Under the pieces are notes generated by a model. It did no database searches, was not told where the DNA came from, and saw nothing but the letters and a program-made list of their open reading frames with translations. 64,000 nucleotides of DNA, from assembly GCF_017815535.1 (NCBI RefSeq), contig NZ_CP072596.1, forward strand, positions 248,001-312,000. The letters are read 5' to 3'. Below are positions 29,448 to 39,700 of this stretch, piece by piece; positions within the stretch are counted from its first letter, which is position 1, and each line of letters opens with the position of its first letter. Source of the stretch: Tessaracoccus sp. MC1865. Its GTDB lineage: Bacteria > Actinomycetota > Actinomycetes > Propionibacteriales > Propionibacteriaceae. The translations under genes were made by a program, and so were the position numbers.

Positions 29448-30413
29448 ATGCGCGCTGTCATCGTTGAGGCCCCCGGAGATGTCGACGTCCTGAACATCGG
29501 CGAGGCGGCGAAGCCCACCCCCGGCCCTGGCGAGGTGCTGGTGCGCACGGTCGCCTCCGGCGTCAACCGGGCTGATCTCCTGCAGCGCCAGGGCCACTAC
29601 CCGCCCCCTCCCGGCATCACCGACATCATCGGCCTCGAGGCCAGCGGTGTCGTGGAAGAGGTGGGCGAAGGCGTCGAGCGCTGGAAGCGGGGTGACGAGG
29701 TGGTGGCGCTGCTGGCAGGCGGCGGCTACGCGGAGTTCTTCGTCGCGCCGGAGGGCCAGCTCATCTCGCCCCCGCCGGGAGTGGACCTGGTCTCGTCGGC
29801 CGGGGTGCTGGAAGTGGCGGCCACCGTGTTGTCGAACCTGCGCGTGGGGAACCTGGCCCACGGTGAGGTGTTCCTCGCCCATGGTGGCGCCGGCGGCATC
29901 GGCACCTTCGCCACGCAGTACGCCAAGGCGCTGGGCGCCGTCGTCGTCGCCACCGCGGGCAGCGAAGCGAAGCTCCAGCACTGCAGGGACCACGGGGCGG
30001 ACTTCGCGTTCGACTACCACGGCGACTGGGTCTCGGAACTCCGGGAGGCCACCGGCGGTGCCGATGTCATCCTGGACATCATCGGCGCGAAGTACCTCGA
30101 GGCCAACGTCAAGGCCCTGAAGAAGCGGGGCCGCATCGTCGTCATCGGCCTGCAGGGCGGGGTGAAGGGGACGCTCAACCTGGGCGCGCTCCTCTCCAAG
30201 CAGGCGAGCATCACCGCCACCTCGCTGCGCTTCCGGCCGGACACGGAAAAGGCGGAGATCTGTGCCGCCGTGGAGGCGCAGGTATGGCCGATGTTGAATG
30301 ACGGCCGAATCAAACTTTCCCCAGAGACGCGCATTCCCTTCGACGAGGTGCGCACCGCCCACGAAAAGCTCGCCGGAGGCGACAATGTGGGCAAAATCGT
30401 GCTGGTCCACTGA
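29448..30413 (+). CDS. NAD(P)H:quinone oxidoreductase (zeta-crystallin / PIG3 type)
   Basis: A 321-residue MDR-superfamily reductase without structural zinc cysteines. The N-terminal GroES-like domain has PGPGEVLVRTVASGVNRADL and LQRQGHYPPPPG, the PIG3 signature. The cofactor domain has VFLAHGGAGGIGTFATQYAK with the NADPH-binding A-G-x-G-G-x-G variant, then GADVILDIIGAKYLE. It is a soluble enzyme that reduces quinones or enals. ATG 29448 is preferred over an in-frame GTG at 29439 because a TAGGGT box overlaps the GTG. Monocistronic. Confidence 0.9.
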   Translation: MRAVIVEAPGDVDVLNIGEAAKPTPGPGEVLVRTVASGVNRADLLQRQGHYPPPPGITDIIGLEASGVVEEVGEGVERWKRGDEVVALLAGGGYAEFFVAPEGQLISPPPGVDLVSSAGVLEVAATVLSNLRVGNLAHGEVFLAHGGAGGIGTFATQYAKALGAVVVATAGSEAKLQHCRDHGADFAFDYHGDWVSELREATGGADVILDIIGAKYLEANVKALKKRGRIVVIGLQGGVKGTLNLGALLSKQASITATSLRFRPDTEKAEICAAVEAQVWPMLNDGRIKLSPETRIPFDEVRTAHEKLAGGDNVGKIVLVH

Positions 30414-30565
30414 CCCCCGGAGTTGACGACACGCCGAGGTACAGAACCGTTTCCAAACTGGCTCGGCAGCCTTTGTTTCATGATCAAACAGCCTTGGGCT
30501 AGGCGAATCACCGCACCTATGGCGCGCGTGTCACAGTGCCGACTCCAGGCCGAATTCCCCACCTA

Positions 30566-30595
30566 TTGACCTTTCCGTAACGACTGTTCTAGCGT
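30566..30595 (+). promoter_or_regulatory. Predicted promoter of the giant surface protein
   Basis: TTGACC (30566-30571) and TAGCGT (30590-30595) are spaced by 18 bases, a good housekeeping-sigma match for actinobacteria. A start near 30602 would give an untranslated leader of about 110 bases. The rest of the 298-base gap (30414-30565) holds no gene and only a short TGTTT/AAACA palindrome around 30475. Confidence 0.5.
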
Positions 30596-30620
30596 CGGCC
30601 TCAGCCAGTGCTGGCCAGGG

Positions 30621-30670
30621 GGAGGCAGGACGCAGCCCCCGTACATTCAGGCCCGACTGCGGGTGCCTCC
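30621..30670 (+). other. Predicted structured 5' leader of the giant protein mRNA
   Basis: GGAGGCA (30621-30627) pairs perfectly with TGCCTCC (30664-30670). Nested inside, CGCAG (30631-30635) pairs with CTGCG (30657-30661), leaving a small asymmetric internal loop and a 21-base apical part. A GGGGAAGAAG ribosome binding site follows at about 30700. The fold is read by eye. Whether it senses anything is unknown. Confidence 0.35.
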
Positions 30671-30711
30671 GTGCGTTCCGCCGTGCCTAATCAATTCTTG
30701 GGGAAGAAGTC

Positions 30712-33700
30712 ATGGAACAAGTCAGCATTCGTCGACCCTTGGCGTGGATGATCGCCATTGTAGTCCTTCTCAGCGGGTTCTTCGCAGCCTCCCTCAACAG
30801 GGCCTGGGCGGCACCGGATGACGGGGTTGCCGACATCAAGGGGTTCTTGTCGACGAACCCCACGGGGAACCTGGCCACCTGGTCCGAGGACCTCGGAACG
30901 GTAGGTGCGTTGGCGCTGCCGCTGCCCCTGGTGACGTCGTCGCCGGGGGCATTGCTGGGTGTGGACGATCTCATCCAGAAGGTGGTCGTCGACACCCTGT
31001 CGGGCGTCGAGAACTTCACCGACCTGACCACGGGCACCTTCCCCTTCACGCTTCCTGACGGGCGCAGCGGCACGCTGATCACGAACGCCACGCAGGTCGG
31101 CGCCGGCTGGCGCGTCGACTTCACGGCGACCGTGAACCGCACCGTCACCGGCCTGGACCTCCACCTCGCCGACGCCGCCACCGGCGTCGACCTCTCCGTC
31201 ACCGGCGGCGTCTCCGCCGCGGTCACGGCCCAGCTGAAGTTCAGCATCCAGGAAGACGGCAGCGGCGGGGTGTGGATGATCCATGACACCGCCCCCACAA
31301 CCCGGTCGCCCCGCCTCGACATCGACGTCACCGCCACCGTGACCGCCAACGCCAAGGCCGCCGTCGGCATCCTGGGCGTGACGCTGCCCGACTCGGACCT
31401 CTCGGTCGAACACCACACCGTGGCCACCTTCAACGACCCCAACAACGACGGCAAGCTCGCCTTCGTGGGCAACCAGGCTGAGCTGGCCGCGGCCGGCTCG
31501 CTCGAGGGCCTCGTGCAGGCAGACCTCGATGTGGACAGCGAGAGTTCCATCTCCGGCGAGTTCACCCTCGGCGCCGATACGTCCGTGACCATCCCGGGCT
31601 TCCCGACGACGGTGAACGCCACCGTCGCCGTCAACTGGCCCGACATCACGCAGGGCGCGCCGCAGGTCACCGCGACCGGCTTCGACGCCACCCTCGGCAA
31701 GTTCCAGAACATGAACCTCCAGAACCTCGCCGACGGGCTCGCCCGCGTGATCACCGCCATCAACGCGATCCAGCAGCGCAACTACGACTCCGGTGGCGTG
31801 CCTACCGGTAACCTGGACCTGCCCTTCATGCGCGGGACCCTGGCCGACGTCATCGCCATCGCCGAACCGCTGAAGGCCTTCCTCGCGGACAACGTCTGGT
31901 CCGACGGTGACCCGGCGAGGCTGGGCACCCCCAAGTTCAGCTCGCTGCAGGACCTCCTGACCAAGCTCAACGCCAGCCTCGATCTCGGCACGGTCAGCTG
32001 GGACTCCACCAACAACAAGTTCGTCATCCCGCTGGAGTTCTCGGGCACGGCCTCCGGGAACCTCGACAAGGCCGCACAGGACCTCTCGGGCACCAGCAGC
32101 ACCTTCACCGACACCACCATGACCGTTTCCGGCACCCCCTGGGCGGGCCAGAACCTGTCCGGACGTCGGGTCGTCGCCGGCTCATCGGGCGGCGAGATCG
32201 CCAGCAACACCGACAACTCCATCACCCTCACCGGCAACTGGGCGCCCACCACGCCCACCGGCACCGTTAACTGGGTGATCTCGGGCCCGGAGGAGCGCAC
32301 CGGCGCCATCACGTTCGCCGATGTGCTCACCAACGACGACGGCGCGGGCATCCTCGGCGCGAACGCCGAAGCCAGTGCGGCAGTGGTGAGCGCCACCCAC
32401 AAGGCCACCATCACCGTCGTGCTCGACCTGAACGACCCGGTGACGGGCATCGCCTGCGCACCGGCGGACAAGGCAGGTCAGCCCTGCCCGTACGAGACCA
32501 CCGTCGCGGGCATGAAGATGCAGGTCGACGAATGGCCGCTGCCCACCGACCGGGTGATGCTGCGGACCGGCTCCACCATCTACACCGCAGACTTCCCGAT
32601 CGAATCGACGATCGACATGCAGGCCCGTGCCGGCTTCTTCAAGGTCAACATCAAGGGCGACCTCGTCATGTGCCGCTCCAGCCAGAACGACGCGTGCAGC
32701 GACACCGGCACCGACCCCATGGTCTCGATGGCGCTGAAACCCATCGGCGATGCGCAGCACGACATCCGGCTCAGCAAGCTCGTCAGCATGCTCGTGACCG
32801 ATCCCGGCGCCGTGCTGACCCCCGACATCAACATCCGCGCCAAGGCGACGGCGAGCATCACCGTGCCGGAGCTCGAGGGCTTCGTCGGCAACGACGTGAC
32901 GTTCACCCTCAACTGGACGGATCTGACCGACCCCGACACCCTCGTCTTCACCGCACCGAACTTCTCGAAGCTCACCTCGCTCGATTTCTCCGTTGACAAC
33001 CCCAAGGCGTTGTTCAACATGGTGATCAAGCAGCTGCAGACGCTGGTGCACAACATCGCCGAGGCCGACCCCGGCACCGGCAGTGACGCCTACAACACCA
33101 AGCTGCCTGGCATCGGCCGCTCCCTGCGCGACCTGGTGCTCAGCGACCAGGCCAACGGCGACGCGGGCGTCACCTACGGCGCCAAGACCCTCGTGGACAG
33201 CACCCGCACCACCGCCGCAGCGAAGTTCACGCAGGCGATGGTGGGCCGGGCGATCACGGTGGGCACGCAGGTCAACATCGTCGAATCGGTGAGCACCGAC
33301 GGCACCACGCTCACCATGGTCAAGGACTGGGACGCCCTCCCGGTGGCCGGCACGCGCTACACCGCCCGTGCCGCGCTGCTCGACGCGGTCGACTGGCTCG
33401 TGGCGAACAACCCCGACACCATCCAGGACCTGGTGACGAATCTCAACTCCCGCTTGGGCGGTACGCCGCTGTCGGTGGCCTATGTGCCCGGGACGGCGCC
33501 GGCGCCGGCCAGCCTCGTGCTGAAGGTGGCATGGGACCGCAGCTACCGCACCGACACACCCATCGCGGTGGACCTCGGCGCGCTCGGCGACGTGGTCACG
33601 GTCAAGGCGACCGGCCAAGCACAGGCCAGCGTCACCGGCTCCGTGAAGGTGGGAATCCTGGTGCCACTCAGCACCGCGGATCCCGGCTTCAAGGTGATGG

Positions 33701-36700
33701 AGGACTCCAGCATCTCGGTGCACGCCAACGCCTCCGGCGAGGGCGTCCTCACCGGCACCTTCGGCCCCCTGTCGCTGTCGCTGGGTGACCCCTCCGGCGC
33801 TGAAGGCGCCGAGAAGGCCAAGGTCGCCGTCGATCTCGGCGTGCGCATCGGCGTCGACGGCGCCACCGCGAACAACCCGGTGGACTGGTCGACCTTCCTC
33901 GGCAGCGCCGGCGTGAAGCTCAACCCCACGGGGATGGCGACCGGCGGCGTCACGTGTGAGAGCGGCATCACCACCGAACTCATGGCGTGTGCGAACGTGC
34001 CGCTCTTCGCCAAGGGGGTGAGCGATTACACCTCTGTGGGTGCCCTCAAGGTGCGCCTGCCGCGCTCGTCCGACCTGGGTGATCTGCTGCCCAGCGGCAA
34101 CCTGCCCGCGCCCGACGACGCGCTCAAGCAGCTCGACATCCCGGCTGATCTCGCCGCGCGCATCGCCGCTGCGGTGCTGGACTTCGGCCAGTTCGAGCAC
34201 GGCCTCGACAGTTACCTGGCCACAGCTGAGGTGGCACTGCGGGCGGCCTCGTTCGAGGGCAAGCTGCCGCTCGTCGGCAAGGACCTGCAGCAGGGCGCCG
34301 ACTTCCTCGGCACGCTGCGCACCACGCTGAAGAATGAGGTGCTCGGCGGCCTGACCAGCTTCAGCCCCAAGGACTGGGTGGCAGAGGTCAACAAGCGCCT
34401 CGACGAGAAGCTCACCGCAGCCGGCCTCCAAGCGGTCTCCCCGCTGGTCGGCCTCGAGTGCAAGGCGTTCCTGGAGCCCGCAACGGGCCTGACGGCAGTG
34501 GCCGTGCCTGTTCCGGCGGCGGATGCCGTGAAGCAGACGTACGAGTACCGCGTCGTCGCCTATCAGGGCCCGGCGGATGCCAAGGAGGACACCGTCGCGA
34601 GCAGCGTGGCCTCCGTCGAGCAGGCTGCACTGTCCGCGAGCGTGGGCGTGAAGCTGGACTGGACTGCTGTCGCGGGAGCGACCGGCTACAAGGTGCTGCG
34701 CAAGCTCTCCACCGACGCCGAGTTCATGTTCCTCTTCGACGTGGGCTCCGCTCTGACCTACACCGACAACGGGACGGCCACAGCGGCCGCCTACACCCTC
34801 GTCGTCGAGAAGCCGCAGCTGATCGACTGCCCCGCCAACCAGGTGGGTGGGGTCACGCTCGAGGTGACAGTGCGCGATGAGTTCACCGGCGCGTCGCGTC
34901 CGCTGGACATCGGCATCCCCGGCCTGTCCCTGAAGGCTGACCCGGCGAGCGGTCAGAGCACCGTCAGCGTGGGCGCGAAGTTCGCGCTCCACCTGAAGGT
35001 GGGCCTGAACCTCAACGACGGCTTCTACGTGGCCACGCAGGACGGCTGGGACACCGTCGACGGCAACGCCGTGGCGAGCCCCGAACTCGGCGTCGAGCTG
35101 AACGTCACCATGCCCGCCAAGGTGGAGGCGAAGCTCGCCTTCATCGGGGTGGACATCACCTCGGCCGGGGCGCCTGAGGTGTTCACCGGCCACTTCAAGG
35201 TGGATCTGCACAAGCCCGGGCAGACCGGCAGTTGCTTCGCCGCCGGCGACGCCCTGTGCGCGCCGAGCGACAGCGCCAAGCTGACGTTCGCCGATCTCAG
35301 CACGGCCTCCATGGGAGACCTGTTCGCAGTGTCGATCGGCGCCGCTGTCACCATCGACTGGGATATCGAGTCCCGGATCGAGATCGACGGCGACGACTCG
35401 CTCCTGCCTGGTGTGAAGGTCAACTTCGAGCTGGGCTGGACGATCTCCGCCGACAACGACGGCGGTTCGCTGCGGTCCAGCGTCGGTACCCCGACGATCG
35501 CGTTCAACGACTTCCAGATCGACGCCGGCAAGGTGTTCTCGGACATCCTCGGCCCCATCCTGGAGAAGGTGAAGAGCGTCACGGGGCCCATCCAGCCGAT
35601 CATCGACGCGCTCTACGCGCCGCTGCCGGTGCTGTCCGACGTCAGCAAGGCCGCAGGCGGTGGCGACATCAGCCTGTTCACCCTCGCGGAGACGTTCAGC
35701 ACGCTCGCTGACGGACCCGACCTCACCATGGTGAAGCGCATCACGAACGTGATCACGCTGCTCAATTCGCTGCCCAAGTGCACCACCAGTTGCTGGGTGA
35801 CGATCGGCAGCTTCGACGTGCTCGGCGACGAGGCGCTCGACACGACGCTCACCCCGGACGTGGCCGGCAGCCTGATCACCGGTGGCGTGCCGAACGCCAC
35901 CCTGCTGTCGGATCTCAACGGGAAGGCCGACGGGTCCGCGCCCGCCACCTTCACCGTTCCGGGGGGATCGGCGCCCGCAGGCAAGGCGAATGAGGCCGGC
36001 ATCACGTTCCCGATCTTCCAGGAACCCACCAAGGCGTTCGCCCTGCTGATGGGCGGCGACATCGACATCGTCAAGTTCGACTCCGGCAACCTGACGCTGG
36101 GCTTCGCCTTCAGCCAGGAGTTCGGACCGGTCTACGCACCGCCGCCGGTGCTGCTGACCCTGTCGGGTTCGGCGTCGATCACGGCGCGTATCCGGGCCGG
36201 CATGGACACCTACGGCATCCGCAAGGCCATCGAGATGCGCGACACCGCCTCCGCGGGTGAGCTCGCGGTCAGCGTGCTCGACGGTCTCTACTTCGACACC
36301 AATGACGAGAACGGCAAGCCGCTCCCGGTGGTCACGCTCAAGGGCGAGATCGCCGCCGGCGCGATGGTCAGCGTCCTGGTCGTGTCCGTGGGCGTCGAGG
36401 GTGGGCTGGGTCTCACCGTCGGCCTCTACTGGAACGATCCGAACAACGACGGGAAGTTCAGGCTGACGGAATTCGTCCAGGCACTGGTGGTCAACCCGTT
36501 GTGTCTGTTCCAGATGTCTGGCCGGGTCTATCTGTTCCTGCAACTCAACATCAAGATCGGCGTGAGCATCTTCTCCGTGTCGTTCTCGGTGCGGTTGGTG
36601 GAACTGACCCTGTTGGACTTCACCGTGAAGGTGGACTGTTCGCCGCCTCCGCCCAACGTCGGCGGCGTGGTGGGTGACACGCTCTACGTCTTCACCGGCA

Positions 36701-39700
36701 AGCTCGGCACGGACTCCTACCGCGGCGCCCCGTGGGGCGCCAAGGCTGACGGCGACGCCGAGGTCATCAAGGTCACGCAGCTCCACTACGCGCAGACCAC
36801 GGCCAACATCGACGGCACCGACGGCGCCTACGACGGCATCAAGGTGCAGATGCTCGGCATCACGCGTGAGTTCCACGACCCGGGCATCAAGCGCGTCGTC
36901 GTGGACGGCACCAACAGTCCTGTGCCGATGAAGCTGACGTTCAGCGGTGACGGCCAGCGCCAGACGGAGGTCACTCCTGAGGGCGCACCGCCGCCGGCAA
37001 CCACGGCGTTCGACCGTGAGGTCGTCGTCAAGGGCACCGGATCCGCCGACCAGATCACGGCGGGCAACGGCCCGGCGTACATCGACGGCGCCGGTGGCGA
37101 CGACGTCATCACCACGGTGGACACCGGACTCACGGTGAACGGTCTCGTCTCCAAGGCGTGGGTCGCCGGTGGCGCTGGTGCCGACAACATCACCGTCGGT
37201 GACGGCGACAACAAGGTGGCCGGCGACGCCACCCTGGCGTTCACCCAGAACACCTCTGCGCTCACCACCGTCAAGGCAGTGGACGCCGAGAGCGACCCGC
37301 CGGACATCCCGGTGGGGGCCGTGATCGCCTACGCCTCCGCGAAGGATCCGACGACCCAGGCCCAGGGCGACAACTGGGCCGGCGACACCATCCGCGTCGG
37401 TCTAGGCGCCACCAAGGTGCGCGGCAACGCCGGCGACGACACCATCTCGGTGACGACCAACACGCCGACGCTGAGCTCGACGGGCAGCAGGCTCATCGGC
37501 GACGACGGCAACGACCGCCTCAACGGTGGGGCCGGCAACGACGTGATCTTCACCGGCGCTGAACTCGACTACGGCGTGGACGATGTCGGCTCCGACGACG
37601 CCGACGTGACGACGTTCAACATCGTCAACTCGGGCGAGGGCAACGACTTCGTCTGGGGCAGCAAGGGTGTCGACTACCTGACCAGCGGCTCGCTGAGCAA
37701 CCAGTCCACGCAGCTGGTGGGCGGCGACGCCAACGACGTGCTCGTCGGCGGCCTCGGCACCGACAAGCTCTACGGCGGCCCGGGCGACGACTACCTGTCG
37801 GCAGAGCCCGCCGTGGTGGGGGACCCCGCTGTGGATCCGCACACCATCGACGGCGTCACCTACGGCCCCCTCCGCAGCGTGACCGCGCTCGCGCTCCCGC
37901 CGGGAGCGACGCCCAACACCAAGACGCTGGTCGGCGGCCTCGGCAACGACCACGTGTTCGGTGGCGACGGCGCCGCGCTGATCTACGGTGACAAGTTCAA
38001 CCAGGCCGAGCAGTGCAAGGCCGGCGCGACGGTCGTGTCCGACCCGGTGGCAGAGTCGACGACCGCCGCCACCGGCGACGGCAACGACTTCATCATCGGC
38101 GGGAAGGGCGTCGACACCGTCTCAGCGGGCGGCGGCGACGACCGCGTGCAGGCAGGCGGCGGAAACGACCTGGTCTGCGGCCAGCACGGCAGCGACAAGC
38201 TCGACGGCCAGGGCGGCGACGACCAGCTCTGGGGCGGCGCAGGGGTTGATTCCGTCTGGGGCGGCGACGGCGAGGACGACGTGTTCGGCAACGCCGACAA
38301 CGACTTCCTCTACGGCGGCAACGGCGCGGACGTCATCGAGGGCAACGCCGGCGATGACTGGGCCTCGGGTGGTCACGACGACGACCTCGTCGTCGGTGGC
38401 ACCAGGGCGGCAGGCAAGGCCGACGGCGCCGACCAGCTGTACGGCGACCAGGGTCGTGACCGGTTGATCGGCGACAACGCCACGGCGGCCGCGCTCAGCG
38501 TGCCCGTCGACCTGGCGACAACGGACCAGCCGTCGACGCTGGGTGGCAAGGACACCGTCTGGGGCGGCGACGACAACGACACCGCCTTCGGTGGTCTCGA
38601 CGACGACACGGTGTACGGCCAGGGCGGTGAAGACCACCTCGAAGGCAACAACGGTGCAGACACCGTCTTCGGCGGCGCCGGCCACGACATGATCGTGGGC
38701 GGCTCGTGGGAGCGGGCCTCCGCAGGCATCGGCCGACCCGACGTCGGCGACCGCCTCTTCGGTGAAGAGGGCGACGACCTCATCGCCGGCGACAACGCCA
38801 TCATCGCGGTCGTCCCGCTGGCGCAGAACCATCAGATCCTGCGCAACCGGATCACCGATGGGCGCTCGATCGTCCCGCTCGACCTCGGCGACGCGCCGAC
38901 GGCGGGCACTTCAGGGGCGGACGAGGTCTACGGCGGCGACGGCACCGACGTCATCCTGGGCCAGGGCGGGCATGACCGCCTGATCGGCAACGCCGGGGCA
39001 GACCTCATCGAGGGCTGGGCCGGGACCGACTGGATCGAGGGCAACGACGGTGACGATGATCTCATCGGCGGCTCGAGTTGGGCGCTGTCCGGCACTGGCG
39101 ACACCACCGTCGGACAACCCGACGTGGCCGATGCCATCTTCGGCGGCGACGGCGACGACGCACTGCTGGGCGACAACGGGCGCATCACGCGTCCGTCGAC
39201 CGGCGAGGCGAGCATCGCGGCGCTCAAGCGGATGGGCTCCGACGGCGGCAGCCTGGTCACGGCACGCTGGGTCGAATGGTTCGATCTCGCGGCCGGTGGC
39301 GCGGCCACCCGCTACGGCGACGACCGCCTCAGCGGCGGCGACGGCGTTGACGGCATCTGGGGCCAGGACGGCGCAGACGTCATCTCCGGCGACGGCGACG
39401 GCGACTACATCGAGGGCAACGGCGGCGCGGACACCATCCGCGGCGACCTGCCGATCGGTGAGGCGTCGGCCAAGACGCCCGGGGCCACGGTTCTGGCGGA
39501 TCCCGGGTGGCCGGGCTCGGCGAGTGCCGCAGCCCAGCTGATGGGACCGGGCGCACCCGACGGCCAGGACGACATCATCGGTGGCAGCTCGCGTCGCGCA
39601 TTCCGCGACACGGGCGACATCATCGAGGCCAACGGCGCCGACGACGTGGTCATCGGCGACAACGGCACCCTGCTGCGCAAGCTCCAGGGCATGCCGGGCG

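Noticed and set aside
26553-30410. 1285-codon open frame on the minus strand
   Set aside because: Shadow of the tandem glycosyltransferase and quinone oxidoreductase genes, both of which have clear motifs on the plus strand.
30616-30670. Cyclic-di-GMP (GEMM) riboswitch suggested by GGACGCAGCC followed by GGGTGCC
   Set aside because: The A-rich conserved segments of that class (such as the CAGGGCAAACC block and GACGCAAAGCC) are missing. I kept only the unspecific structured-leader call.
32182-36876. 1564-codon open frame on the minus strand
   Set aside because: It is antisense to the giant secreted protein. In GC-rich DNA the opposite frame stays open because of third-position bias. Its product is His/Arg/Gly-rich without domains.
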